DNA from: Rhodobacteraceae bacterium HIMB11
Lineage (GTDB): Bacteria; Pseudomonadota; Alphaproteobacteria; Rhodobacterales; Rhodobacteraceae
Direction of reading: 5' to 3'
NCBI GenBank assembly: GCA_000472185.1
Contig: AVDB01000007.1
Span: forward strand, 155,367 to 219,366
DNA length: 64,000 nucleotides
The notes beneath the pieces were generated by a model. It searched no databases and was not told where the DNA came from. It saw nothing but the letters and a program-made list of their open reading frames with translations. The stretch's first letter is position 1. Each line of letters starts with the position of its first letter. Below, piece by piece: positions 1 through 8,987 of the stretch. The position numbers and the translations under genes were made by a program.

Positions 1-96
1 CCAGCAAACCGCAGATTGGTAAATGCGACAACGCATGGCGCTTCGCACTTCCTGAGTTGGAGTGAACACAAAGCTTCACAACGCAATTGTGGCCTT

Positions 97-1173
97 TTAT
101 CCCCTCCTGCGTGTTTGTTTTGGAACCGCATGGGGGCGGACATAGGTTTCGATGTGATCATAGATCAGGCCCGCGATATTTTTGCCAGTCGCCTTTTCAA
201 TCCCCTCCAGCCCCGGGGAGGAATTCACCTCGAGCACCTTTGGTCCATCATTTGAGCGTAGCAGATCAACACCCGCCATACGTAAACCAAACGCTTTGAC
301 CGCGCGCACGGCTGTTTCGCGTTCCGCCTTAGTGATGCGTACGGTGCTTGCCTGTCCCCCATAGTGCAGATTTGAGCGAAAGTCCTCCGCAGCCGCGGAC
401 CGTTTCATCGAGGCTACGACTTTCCCGTCGATGACCCAACATCTGATGTCGTCTCCATTCGCTTCTTTAACAAAATCTTGGACCAGAAAATTCGCTTTTA
501 ATCCTCGAAAGGCAGAGATCACTGATTGTGCCGCCTTTTTTGTTTCTGCCAAAACAACACCCTTGCCTTGGGTGCTTTCCAAAAGCTTAACAATCAATGG
601 CGCGGTGCCGACCAATCCGATCAAACTATCCGTGTCTTTGGGGGAACTTGCAAATGCAGTGTTTGGCATACCAATGCGATGACGGGCCATCAACTGATGC
701 GAATGTAATTTATCTCGGCTGGCTGTAATCCCCTGAGATCCGTTCACACAATATGTTCCAATTGTTTCAAACTGACGAATGACGGCGGTTCCATAGGGCG
801 TAATCGACGATCCAATCCGCGGGATTACCGCGTCATAACGGGGCAGGCGGGCGCCATCATAATGTACTTCGGGTGACATAGCATTGGTCGCCATATAACA
901 GCGGCTGGTATCAATTTTCTCAACCGTTTGACCGCGGGCTTCGCCCTCGGCGATCAGACGATCATTCGAATAATTGTTTTCCCGTGTCAAAACCGCAATA
1001 CGCAGGGCGCGTCTGACCGCACTTTCACGCATTGCGCGGGTTGAATGATATAGATCATAATTCAGTTCAGGTTGGCAAAAGCGTTCTGTTGCACTGCTCG
1101 TAATCTCTGGCAGCAGGGCCTGACGCCCCACCAACATATGCATGGCCATGCCCAAGCGATTTGTCAAAGTCAC
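97..1173 (-). CDS. rimK: RimK-type ATP-grasp ligase, C-terminal part of a broken fusion
   Basis: ATP-grasp ligase of the RimK (ribosomal protein S6:glutamate ligase) family. The RimK core starts near residue 57 (LRIAVLTRE). A glycine-rich ATP-grasp loop (ESTQGKGVV) follows near residue 200, and the metal-binding end motif [10 protein letters not shown] lies at about 315. RimK alone is about 300 aa; the extra N-terminus here is the tail of a retropepsin-like zinc-protease domain (TLTNR...LVGRQAL). The frame runs without shift into that domain upstream, but an in-frame TGA at 1183-1185 cuts it. The GTG at 1171-1173 is only the first possible start after that stop; ATGs at residues 10 and 48 are alternatives. 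The RimK half could still be made by reinitiation. The family assignment is secure; activity is unknown. Confidence 0.75.
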   Translation of the reverse strand: MTLTNRLGMAMHMLVGRQALLPEITSSATERFCQPELNYDLYHSTRAMRESAVRRALRIAVLTRENNYSNDRLIAEGEARGQTVEKIDTSRCYMATNAMSPEVHYDGARLPRYDAVIPRIGSSITPYGTAVIRQFETIGTYCVNGSQGITASRDKLHSHQLMARHRIGMPNTAFASSPKDTDSLIGLVGTAPLIVKLLESTQGKGVVLAETKKAAQSVISAFRGLKANFLVQDFVKEANGDDIRCWVIDGKVVASMKRSAAAEDFRSNLHYGGQASTVRITKAERETAVRAVKAFGLRMAGVDLLRSNDGPKVLEVNSSPGLEGIEKATGKNIAGLIYDHIETYVRPHAVPKQTRRRG

Positions 1174-1182
1174 CTCAATCGG

Positions 1183-1524
1183 TCACGACCGGCCGCCCAC
1201 CGAAAATTCGGTTTCAATCACATAACGAGATTCGCTTTCACCATTGGATGATGTGACTTCGCGACGATCAATAATCGGTGCCGAACATGGGATTACAAGA
1301 TCATTACGCCCCTGAATAGGATGCACCATGAAACGCACATGGGGATTTTGGTTTGATCCAAACGTTTCAATATCAAACGCATGCAGCGCAGAGGTGCGTG
1401 CGCCCGTATCAATTTTCGCCGTGAGTGCGGGCAGGCCAAGTTTGGGAAGTGAAATCCACTCTTCCCAACCAAAAGTCAGAGAATTTCCATGAGGTGTGTT
1501 CCAAAATAAAAACAGAGTCGCCCG
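1183..1524 (-). pseudogene. N-terminal retropepsin-like (ATP-dependent zinc protease) domain cut off by an in-frame TGA
   Basis: This reads in the same frame as the RimK ORF. It encodes FGWEEWISLPKLGLPAL then KIDTGARTSALHAF, the aspartyl-protease-like signature of the DUF785/RimB family that is often next to or fused to RimK. It runs to VGGRS, then TGA, then PIEVTLTNR; homologues usually have Trp at the stop position ([12 protein letters not shown] from memory), so a TGG to TGA change explains it. No ATG, GTG or TTG lies between the upstream in-frame TAA (1525-1527) and the conserved region, so the start is lost too, unless a CTG at 1513-1515 is used. Called a pseudogene on both grounds. Confidence 0.7.
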
Positions 1525-1602
1525 TTAATCTAGGACTGTAACATCTGCAAGAAAAAACAATTTAGACTTGGCTTTTTCTTAAACTTGTTTCACAGGGGTG
1601 TT

Positions 1603-2736
1603 ATGACACAGAGATTTTCGTTTGAGCTGCAATCCACCGATGGTAAGGCCCGTCAGGGGGTGATCTCCACACCGCGCGGTGAAATCCGTACACCTGCATT
1701 CATGCCGGTAGGCACCGCCGCAACCGTGAAGGCGATGATGCCCGAAAGCGTGCGTGCCACAGGGGCTGACATCCTACTTGGCAATACCTATCACCTGATG
1801 CTGCGCCCCGCGGCGGAGCGGATTGATCGCCTGGGTGGCCTGCATAAATTCATGAACTGGGACCGCCCCATTTTGACGGACAGTGGCGGGTTTCAGGTGA
1901 TGTCGCTGTCTTCCCTTCGCAAACTGACGGAAGAGGGGGTCACGTTTAAATCCCATGTGGATGGATCGCGGCATGAATTGACCCCTGAACGGTCTATGGA
2001 AATTCAACGCCTTTTAGGCAGCGATATCGTCATGTGTTTTGACGAATGCCCCGCCTTACCCGCAGATCGCGCCCGAATTGAAGAAAGCATGCGCCTGTCC
2101 ATGCGTTGGGCGGCACGTTCACGCAATGCCTTTGGCGATCGTCCCGGACATGCTCTGTTCGGGATTCAACAAGGCGGCTTGGAACAGGATCTGCGCGGCG
2201 AAAGTGCCGAGGCGCTGCGCGCGATTGAATTTGACGGCTATGCCATCGGCGGATTGGCCGTGGGCGAGGGGCAAGAGGCGATGTTTTCCGTTCTGGATTA
2301 TGCCCCTGACATGATGCCCACGCATAAACCACGCTATCTGATGGGCGTTGGCAAACCTGACGATATTGTTGGTGCAGTGAAACGGGGTGTTGACATGATG
2401 GACTGTGTCCTGCCGTCCCGCTCTGGACGGACGGGACAGGTGTTTACGCGCAATGGCGTTGTTAACATCAAAAACGCCCGCCATAAGGATGATCCGCGCC
2501 CGCTGGATCACGACTGTACATGCCCCGCCTGTTCAAATTATTCGCGCGCCTATTTACATCACACCTTCCGCAGTCAGGAAATCATCAGCTCGATGTTGCT
2601 GACATGGCATAATCTGCATTATTTCCAAGAGCTGATGGAAACCATGCGTCAGGCGATTGCATCAGGCCGCTTTGCTGAATTTGAGGCAGAGTTTCACGCA
2701 ATTCGCGCCAAAGGCGATATTGATCCGTTTCAATGA
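1603..2736 (+). CDS. tgt: Queuine tRNA-ribosyltransferase
   Basis: Exchanges guanine for the queuosine precursor at tRNA position 34 (GUN anticodons). Seen: the substrate-binding motif [10 protein letters not shown] near residue 95, GGLAVGE near 220, the nucleophile region [12 protein letters not shown] near 270, and the zinc site [16 protein letters not shown] near 310. The length (377 aa) fits the bacterial enzyme. The ATG at 1603 is chosen because AGGGGTG lies just upstream; a TTG at 1585 in frame would only add six residues. The 3' end overlaps the convergent Hint pseudogene by 7 nt. Confidence 0.97.
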   Translation: MTQRFSFELQSTDGKARQGVISTPRGEIRTPAFMPVGTAATVKAMMPESVRATGADILLGNTYHLMLRPAAERIDRLGGLHKFMNWDRPILTDSGGFQVMSLSSLRKLTEEGVTFKSHVDGSRHELTPERSMEIQRLLGSDIVMCFDECPALPADRARIEESMRLSMRWAARSRNAFGDRPGHALFGIQQGGLEQDLRGESAEALRAIEFDGYAIGGLAVGEGQEAMFSVLDYAPDMMPTHKPRYLMGVGKPDDIVGAVKRGVDMMDCVLPSRSGRTGQVFTRNGVVNIKNARHKDDPRPLDHDCTCPACSNYSRAYLHHTFRSQEIISSMLLTWHNLHYFQELMETMRQAIASGRFAEFEAEFHAIRAKGDIDPFQ

Positions 2737-3994
2737 GTGAAATTGCGGCTGTGGTCCTGATGCCGCGCGATGATCTTATCCAAGGGTCTGCCGCGCAGAT
2801 GGGGGCGAACGGGTGTCGTCCCGATATCTATATCAGGTAACAGGGCGTGTAATTCACGGCGGCTTTCGGCGGGGATCATGCGCAGTGCTTGGGGACCAGT
2901 AAACAGGGTTTCGCCCAGACACCCATGTGCCATGATCAACTGATGTTCGGGTGTCATGACATGATAATAGGTTGTGGGCGCGTCGCCCTCCACAACATCA
3001 AAACCGTCTAACTCCAACAAATCCTTGGCGCTGATTAGGGCCTGATGTTCGCCTGTGATGCGTTCCACAATGTTTGAGGATAGGCACAAACGGTGCTGCG
3101 GGGACAGGATAAGATCGCGTTCGGGTTGCTTTTGACCCAAGGCATGTGCCGACACGCGAATGGCATGCAAATGGGGTTTCTGCGCCAATTCTGCGGCAGA
3201 CAGGGTGCGTTTGCCAATCCAGACAATCGTTTGATATCCTGCGTCACTGGTCCATGCAAATCACCAACGCCCAAATTTTCAATCGCGATTTCACACTTAA
3301 TGGTGCACAATTTCGTTCCCGCCCCATAGCAGACCGCGCACGTAAATTGGGACGGAAACCCATCATACAGATCGGAATAGGCAACATAGGTCACATCGGC
3401 CTGTGGGTTCCCATCCAGGTTATCAAGGCTGTCGTAATGGGTGATTTCAGAATAGGTATATCCAGCAGGTTCGGTTTGACCGTTGGGATAGGGCATGTAC
3501 ATCTGGCTCAGGTCCTGATCCGCGGTTGGAAAGAAATTATAGGCGGCGGCACCCTGCGCGCTTTGCATGGAAATCAGATATCCAACAATGGGTAATCCTT
3601 CTGGCACCCCTTGATAACTGTTAAACCGAAGGCCGTTCAATTTCGGCTCGACAATAAAATCATTGGTTACGCCCGTATCTGTGACAGAGTTCCAATCCCC
3701 AACCGAAAACTGTGCCCCTGTCATGGGCTCCAGGTGCGCCGATGAACTGTCGTTGTAATAGCTATTTTCCACCTGCTCATTTGTTTGCACCGTGCCAGTG
3801 GCCGTAAATGTCATAAGCCCCGATGACACCAATGTCGCTGCGGTCGATGCAGGATCGCCTGAAAGCCCCAGAAAAAAGCGATCAACCTTGGCATCGGCCA
3901 ACTGCTGCGCCGTTAATCCCGTTTGTTCGGTGTGGTGCGTGTTCGTTTGATACCCCGTGCCGAATACGCCGCCAGATGTACTGATGCTTGCCAT
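2730..3994 (-). pseudogene. Hint-domain protein split by a frameshift
   Basis: The first frame (from ATG 3994) encodes about 225 residues of unassigned N-terminal sequence, then the start of a Hint (hedgehog/intein, Hint_2-type) domain: CYGAGTKL then IENLGVGDL. The frame then runs into nonsense. The rest of the Hint domain (GYQTIVWIGKRTL, later ILSPQHRL) continues in a second frame down to 2730. Adding one nucleotide after the GGTGATTTG near 3259 joins the two into one protein of about 421 residues. Roseobacters carry many such secreted Hint proteins. This is a pseudogene unless the indel is a read error. The 3' end overlaps tgt by 7 nt. Confidence 0.75.
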
Positions 3995-4030
3995 AAAGTA
4001 TGCCGTTGTTTTTCAAACCCTCTTGGGGTT

Positions 4031-4753
4031 TTAAACGACAAAAAACCCATAGATATTAAAGCCCGCGAACAAAATGGGCTGGTGGATCAGATAAATCGCC
4101 AAACTGTGGCGCCCCGCAAATGCAAAGGGGCGCAGCAAACCCCATGTGGGTCCATGATAGGCAAAGGCGTTTAAGCGCGTGAACAGGGCATGCGTGGCCA
4201 TGCCTGCGAAAAACGCAAAACCCCAAGGCATGATGGGGCGGTAATCCACACTGCCCGCGGTTTCATTGGTCCAGATGATCCACATCCACCACACTGACCC
4301 CTGAACAGGCCCGTCCACCCAAATGAAATAGGATCCAAAGGCCGCAGCACAGGCCAACGGAACGGCCCAATGCAAGGACAACAGGGGCAGGGCAAGAAGG
4401 CTCAAAACCAAAATCAAATGCAAGATCCCAAAGCGGATCATATAGGGCCCAAAGATGAAATAGGTAACAATGGAAATCCCCATCGTCGCCATCCCCAGCA
4501 ATGCCACGCGCCGCCAAACGGTCAGCCATTTGATGCCAGCGCGATGTGTGTGTTGCCACGATAGCCCCGCCAAAAACAGAAAGGACATGGCGATTGCACG
4601 TTCAAACATGCGCCATTCGGGCTGAAACACTGTTCCTGCCTTGATATAGCCGAAATACATCAGGTCGAAGGTGAAATGAAACACAACCATGGCCAAAATC
4701 GCCATGGCCCGCAGCAGATCAAGCCAGATGAGTCGCGAAGGTACGTGCGTCAT
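4031..4753 (-). CDS. DUF1624 / heparan-alpha-glucosaminide N-acetyltransferase-like membrane protein
   Basis: 240 aa with about seven hydrophobic segments. The N-terminus RLIWLDLLRAMAILAMVVFHFTFDL is split here as RLIWLDLLRAMAI and VVFHFTFDL and is the hallmark of the DUF1624 and related acyltransferase-3 inner-membrane families (R-x-x-x-x-D-x-x-R and a membrane His). The C-terminus has GRHSLAIYLIHQPI, also typical. The substrate is not deducible. It stands alone, reading away from the small membrane-protein gene upstream. The family call is firm; the acetyltransferase activity is inferred only from the name-giving human homologue. Confidence 0.85.
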   Translation of the reverse strand: MTHVPSRLIWLDLLRAMAILAMVVFHFTFDLMYFGYIKAGTVFQPEWRMFERAIAMSFLFLAGLSWQHTHRAGIKWLTVWRRVALLGMATMGISIVTYFIFGPYMIRFGILHLILVLSLLALPLLSLHWAVPLACAAAFGSYFIWVDGPVQGSVWWMWIIWTNETAGSVDYRPIMPWGFAFFAGMATHALFTRLNAFAYHGPTWGLLRPFAFAGRHSLAIYLIHQPILFAGFNIYGFFVV

Positions 4754-4796
4754 ACCATGTCATTACCGCGTGATCTGCCAAAAGGCGAGCCTTGCA

Positions 4797-4922
4797 TTAC
4801 CCCAGCACAAAAACCAGAGTGAAAAGCGCCAAAAACACCAACACAGCCGTGGCAACCATCCCACCCATACGGGCCTCGGATTTGTGGGGTTTGCGATCTG
4901 GATCGGGGCGGTTGTCTGACAT
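4797..4922 (-). CDS. Small single-span membrane protein (41 aa)
   Basis: A short ORF starting MSDNRPDPDRKPHKSEARMG, followed by a hydrophobic stretch of about 20 residues (MVATAVLVFLALF...) to the end. It has a charged Pro/Asp/Lys-rich cytoplasmic head and one C-terminal transmembrane helix. The ATG at 4920-4922 is preceded by AGAGGA at ribosome-binding distance, which is why I accept it despite its size. It may be co-transcribed with the DUF1624 gene downstream. No function recognised. Confidence 0.6.
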   Translation of the reverse strand: MSDNRPDPDRKPHKSEARMGGMVATAVLVFLALFTLVFVLG

Positions 4923-5005
4923 AAGGATCCTCTATTTCAGCTGCATTTCATATGTAGTTCTTGAGCGACCAAAAACCCAGTATCTCAGTTCAAAAAAGAA
5001 GAAAA

Positions 5006-5081
5006 TGGTGGGTGATAAGAGACTCGAACTCCTGACATCTTCGGTGTAAACGAAGCGCTCTACCAACTGAGCTAATCACCC
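5006..5081 (-). tRNA. tRNA-Val (anticodon TAC)
   Basis: On the minus strand: acceptor GGGTGAT pairs with ATCACCC, discriminator A and an encoded CCA follow. D-arm TAGCTCAGTTGGTAGAG, anticodon stem CTTCG/CGAAG with loop TTTACAC giving anticodon TAC, and T-arm GTTCGAGTC are all present. Confidence 0.97.
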
Positions 5082-5199
5082 GATAAGGGGCGTAATAGCC
5101 AAAGCGGTGCGCCTGTGCAAGAGGGTTCGCGCGAAAAAATTACCTTTTTCTTCGACGCTTTGGCAAACTGTAGCTAAGCTGTCAAAAGAGGAGGGTAAA

Positions 5200-5664
5200 A
5201 TGCCGTTTGATCCAGATAAACACCAGATGTTGCCGACCCGTCATTTTGATGATTTCCAGATGGGAGAGCGGTTTTTTGCCCCCTCGCGCACGATGAGCGA
5301 GGGTGTTTTTGCCGCGTTTCAGGCGGCAAGTGGGGACAACCATCCGATCCATTATGATCGCACCCATTTAAAATCATTGGGCCATCCTGATTTAATGGCA
5401 CATGGATATATGAGCCTAATTCAGGCGGCGATTGGGGCATCGCCCTTGGCCCATGAAATGGGGCGGGCCTTGATCGGGTTTGTGGATCAATCCAGTCGGT
5501 TTTTGCATCCCGTTTACAATGGCGATACGCTGTACCCTGTGTTTGAAATCAATGAACTTATGCGTCAAAGCACTACGGGAATTTTGGGTGTGGCGATTGA
5601 AATCCATAATCAGTATGGCATCCTGTGCGTTTCGGGCAATCAGCGATATTTGATGCGTCTTTAG
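5200..5664 (+). CDS. MaoC-family hot-dog hydratase
   Basis: 154 aa single hot-dog domain. The MaoC active-site motif A-x-S-G-D-x-N-P-I-H-x-D is seen as AASGDNHPIHYD near residue 45. Family members hydrate enoyl-CoA or act as mesaconyl-CoA hydratase-like enzymes; the substrate cannot be told from sequence. The start ATG at 5200 follows GAGGAGGG; the longer open frame upstream lacks a site. Its stop overlaps the convergent ATPase zeta gene by 4 nt. Confidence 0.88.
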   Translation: MPFDPDKHQMLPTRHFDDFQMGERFFAPSRTMSEGVFAAFQAASGDNHPIHYDRTHLKSLGHPDLMAHGYMSLIQAAIGASPLAHEMGRALIGFVDQSSRFLHPVYNGDTLYPVFEINELMRQSTTGILGVAIEIHNQYGILCVSGNQRYLMRL

Positions 5665-5984
5665 GCGGTTGGGATGAGCCCCATTTTTTCGCGCGCATCC
5701 CGTAAGAACAGGTCATAGGTTGTTTTGATGGCCTTCTCATCCACATCCCCCGACAAATCATCGGCCAATTGAGCAAGGATCAGCGACTTGGCACCTTTTT
5801 GCATATCAAGTGATTGCAGGGCGGCCGTACGGTGTTCTTTTTCCTGGGGCGATATTTGCATCACGGATACGCCCCAGACCGCGATTTGGCGCAATGCCAT
5901 CATTTCCGCGCGGAATTCCTTTTCCTGATTATGGGCAAATTTTGCCTCGAACGCGCTTTCTCTGTCGTCAAATGTACTCGTCAC
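5661..5984 (-). CDS. F1Fo-ATPase inhibitory subunit zeta (DUF1476)
   Basis: 107 aa protein with the family N-terminus (FDDRESAFEAKFAHNQE) and a helical charged body. DUF1476 proteins are the zeta subunit that blocks ATP hydrolysis by the F1Fo-ATPase of Paracoccus and other alphaproteobacteria through an N-terminal inhibitory segment. No other ATP synthase gene lies nearby. Length and sequence fit the family. Confidence 0.9.
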   Translation of the reverse strand: MTSTFDDRESAFEAKFAHNQEKEFRAEMMALRQIAVWGVSVMQISPQEKEHRTAALQSLDMQKGAKSLILAQLADDLSGDVDEKAIKTTYDLFLRDAREKMGLIPTA

Positions 5985-6046
5985 AAAAACCCGTTATCCA
6001 AATCAACAGATGGGGATGAAATGCGTGATTTGAATGAGGCGTGGGA

Positions 6047-6073
6047 TAAAAAAAGCCCCCGAAAATTGGGGGC
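6047..6073 (-). terminator. Rho-independent terminator of lon
   Basis: Read on the minus strand: stem GCCCCC, 7-nt loop, GGGGGC, then a run of seven T. It lies just past the lon stop codon. Confidence 0.85.
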
Positions 6074-6080
6074 CTTTAAA

Positions 6081-8486
6081 TTAATGTGTGATTTGTGCGC
6101 TGCTTTGGGCTTGTTTTGCCCGTTCTGCGGCGGCGGCATCTTCGGCCGCTTGATCCCATTCAATGGGTTCGGGTTGATCGACCAAGGCCTGTGCCAAGAC
6201 TTCTGACACATGGGTGACGGGGATGATTTTCAGACCGTCTTTGACCGAGCCTGGCAGATCGGCGATGTCCTTTTCATTTTCCTCTGGAATGAACACCGTT
6301 GTGATCCCACCGCGCAGGGCTGCCAAAAGCTTTTCTTTCAATCCACCGATGGCCAGCGCATTGCCGCGCAGAGTGACTTCGCCTGTCATGGCGATATCTT
6401 TGCGCACTGGAATGCCCGTTAGCACCGACACAATGGATGTCACCATGGCCAGACCCGCACTTGGCCCATCCTTGGGGGTTGCGCCCTCGGGAACGTGCAC
6501 GTGAATGTCCAGCGTGTCAAACTGAGGCGGTTTCACCCCGATCTGAGGCGAGATTGAACGCACGTAAGAGCTTGCTGCATCGATGGACTCTTTCATCACA
6601 TCACCCAATTTACCAGTGGTCTTCATGCGTCCCTTACCGGGAAGCTTGAGCGCCTCAATATGCAGCAGATCACCACCAACGGATGTATAGGCCAACCCTG
6701 TGACAACGCCCACCTGATCCTCTTTTTCGGCCAGACCATAGCGGAATTTGCGCACGCCCAAGAAATCATCTAGATTTTCCGCCGTAACGGTTACGGTTTC
6801 CTCTTCGCCTTTAACGATTTTTGTCACGGCTTTACGCGCAACTTTCGCCACCTCGCGTTCAAGGTTACGCACACCCGCCTCGCGTGTGTAGTGTTGGATC
6901 ATCGAGGTCAGCGCGCTATCGGTCAGCTCAAATTCGCCCTTTTTCAGGCCATGGTTTTTCACCGCCTTGTCAATCAGGTGACGCCGCGCGATTTCGCGTT
7001 TTTCGTCCTCGGTATACCCCGCCAATGGAATGATCTCCATGCGGTCCAATAGGGGACCTGGCATGTTATAGCTGTTTGAGGTGGTCAGGAACATCACGTT
7101 TGACAGATCATATTCCACCTCAAGGTAGTGATCGACAAAGGTGCTGTTTTGTTCTGGATCCAAAACCTCGAGCATGGCAGAGGCGGGGTCCCCACGGAAA
7201 TCTTGGCCCATCTTGTCGATTTCATCGAGCAGGATCAGCGGATTTGTGGTTTTCGCCTTTTTCATCGCTTGGATGATTTTACCAGGCATGGATCCGATAT
7301 AGGTGCGGCGGTGTCCGCGAATTTCGGATTCGTCCCGTACCCCGCCTAGGGAAATACGGATAAATTCACGCCCCGTTGCCTTGGCCACGGATTTGCCTAG
7401 GGATGTTTTACCCACACCGGGCGGGCCCACCAAACACATGATCGGACCGCGCAATTTCGACGAACGCTGTTGCACGGCCAGGTATTCGACAATGCGTTCT
7501 TTGACCTTATCCAAGGAATAGTGGTCTTCGTTCAAAATACGCTCAGCCCGACCCAAATCCTTTTTCACGCGGGATTTGGTGCCCCACGGAATGGATAGCA
7601 TCCAATCCAAATAATTGCGCACCACCGTCGCCTCGGCAGACATCGGCGACATGTTTTTCAGCTTTTTGACCTCGGCATTGGCTTTTTCCAACGCATCTTT
7701 GCTTAGCTTCATGCCATTGATGCGCTCTTCCAATTCGGCAACTTCGTTTTGGCCTTCTTCGCCATCCCCAAGTTCCTTTTGAATCGCCTTCATCTGTTCG
7801 TTCAGATAATATTCGCGCTGCGTGCGCTCCATCTGGGATTTCACGCGCGTCTTGATCTTTTTTTCGACCTGAAGAACGCTCATTTCGCCCTGCATCAGGC
7901 CATAAATTTTTTCCAAACGATCGCTGACAATCAGGGTTTCCAACAAATCTTGTTTGTCGGCCACTTCAATGCCCAAATGTCCCGCTGCCAAATCCGCAAG
8001 CTTATCTGGTTCGGTCGAATTTGCGATTGCGGTTAGCGCTTCTTCTGGGACGTTCTTTTTGATTTTGGCGTAACGCTCAAACTCTTCTGAAACGGTGCGC
8101 AACAACGCTTCGATTGTGGCATCATCACCCATGTCCTCTTCGACATATTCTGCGGTCGCTTCAAAAAAGTTTGGATTGTCAATGAACTCATTGATTTTGA
8201 CGCGTGACTGTCCTTCAACCAGCACCTTAACCGTGCCATCGGGCAATTTTAGCAATTGCAAAACATTGGCCAAAACCCCCATGCGATAGATTTGATCCGA
8301 TGTTGGATCATCCTCTGATGGGTCCTGTTGGCTGGATAATAGAATTTGTTTGTCTTCCTGCATCACCTCTTCTAGGGCGCGGACAGATTTGTCCCGACCC
8401 ACGAATAGGGGCACGATCATATGTGGGAAAACCACGATATCGCGCAGTGGCAGCACAGGGTAAGAGGCATTTAATGGTGACTTCAT
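6081..8486 (-). CDS. lon: ATP-dependent protease Lon
   Basis: 801 aa cytoplasmic AAA+ serine protease degrading misfolded and regulatory proteins. The N-terminal LON substrate domain starts at YPVLPLRDIVVFPHM. A coiled region with EYYLNEQMKAIQKELG follows, then Walker A GPPGVGKTSLGKS near residue 355 and Walker B LILLDEIDKM. The protease domain has the catalytic Ser in DGPSAGLAM near 680 and the Lys in GGLKEKLLAA. The C-terminus is Ala/Glu-rich. All catalytic residues are intact and the length is normal. A sigma32-like promoter lies upstream and a terminator directly downstream, so it is probably monocistronic and heat-induced. Confidence 0.98.
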   Translation of the reverse strand: MKSPLNASYPVLPLRDIVVFPHMIVPLFVGRDKSVRALEEVMQEDKQILLSSQQDPSEDDPTSDQIYRMGVLANVLQLLKLPDGTVKVLVEGQSRVKINEFIDNPNFFEATAEYVEEDMGDDATIEALLRTVSEEFERYAKIKKNVPEEALTAIANSTEPDKLADLAAGHLGIEVADKQDLLETLIVSDRLEKIYGLMQGEMSVLQVEKKIKTRVKSQMERTQREYYLNEQMKAIQKELGDGEEGQNEVAELEERINGMKLSKDALEKANAEVKKLKNMSPMSAEATVVRNYLDWMLSIPWGTKSRVKKDLGRAERILNEDHYSLDKVKERIVEYLAVQQRSSKLRGPIMCLVGPPGVGKTSLGKSVAKATGREFIRISLGGVRDESEIRGHRRTYIGSMPGKIIQAMKKAKTTNPLILLDEIDKMGQDFRGDPASAMLEVLDPEQNSTFVDHYLEVEYDLSNVMFLTTSNSYNMPGPLLDRMEIIPLAGYTEDEKREIARRHLIDKAVKNHGLKKGEFELTDSALTSMIQHYTREAGVRNLEREVAKVARKAVTKIVKGEEETVTVTAENLDDFLGVRKFRYGLAEKEDQVGVVTGLAYTSVGGDLLHIEALKLPGKGRMKTTGKLGDVMKESIDAASSYVRSISPQIGVKPPQFDTLDIHVHVPEGATPKDGPSAGLAMVTSIVSVLTGIPVRKDIAMTGEVTLRGNALAIGGLKEKLLAALRGGITTVFIPEENEKDIADLPGSVKDGLKIIPVTHVSEVLAQALVDQPEPIEWDQAAEDAAAAERAKQAQSSAQITH

Positions 8487-8559
8487 GCTCGTTCCTTTAT
8501 TAGCAAAACAGCGACTGTCCCAAATATGGCAACGCGCGCCGTTTCCGTGTCAGATCAGA

Positions 8560-8589
8560 TAAATGTGCCTTACTGTATCACATTTCAAG
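8560..8589 (-). promoter_or_regulatory. Candidate heat-shock (RpoH) promoter of lon
   Basis: Minus strand: CTTGAAA (8583-8589), 15 nt, CACATTT (8561-8567). This closely fits the sigma32 consensus CTTGAAA-N(11-16)-CCCATNT, and lon is a classic RpoH target. The element sits about 75 nt before the start codon. Confidence 0.55.
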
Positions 8590-8827
8590 CAGACTCGGTT
8601 GAAATAACGATGCCTTTATGTGGGGTAGGGTGCAAGGTCAGGCACCTGAATATTTAAAAAAAATTTGTGCAAAACTGGTTTTTTGTTTTTGCACGTGTAA
8701 CGTCCAAGATGAGATTGTGCGGTGTTTTTTGGCAAAATTTTAGAAGTTGCAAAATTTTTCTGCAAATCGTCAAAAATTTCGAAATGTCCGCTTGACCATT
8801 ATCGTATCACGCCATAATACCCTCTTC
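8590..8827. other. AT-rich non-coding gap between lon and tRNA-Asp
   Basis: No convincing ORF. Long A and T runs (for example around 8655 and 8740-8780) and no clear hairpin. It probably holds further lon upstream sequence and the tRNA-Asp promoter, but I cannot place one with confidence. Confidence 0.4.
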
Positions 8828-8831
8828 ACGC

Positions 8832-8908
8832 GCGGTTGTAGCTCAGTTGGTTAGAGTACCGGCCTGTCACGCCGGGGGTCGCGGGTTCGAGCCCCGTCAA
8901 CCGCGCCA
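8832..8908 (+). tRNA. tRNA-Asp (anticodon GTC), copy 1
   Basis: Acceptor GCGGTTG pairs with CAACCGC, discriminator G, encoded CCA. Anticodon stem CCGGC/GCCGG with loop CTGTCAC gives GTC. Identical to the copy at 10254-10330. Confidence 0.97.
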
Positions 8909-8987
8909 TTTTCCCCACATTCTTGAATGTAGATACGCAATTCCAAAATTATTTTGGAAATGGCGCGCATCTTTCACTAGGTTTTTA

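Noticed and set aside
1..96. Coding in the first 96 bases
   Set aside because: No frame shows family sequence; it is past the RimK stop codon.
1183..1185. TGA read as Trp (altered genetic code)
   Set aside because: TGA ends intact core genes here (tgt, the aminotransferase), prfB encodes a normal UGA-reading RF2, and other lesions are TAA or indels.
4370..4564. Plus-strand ORFs across the DUF1624 gene and similar shadows elsewhere
   Set aside because: Low-complexity translations antisense to well-supported genes without ribosome sites.
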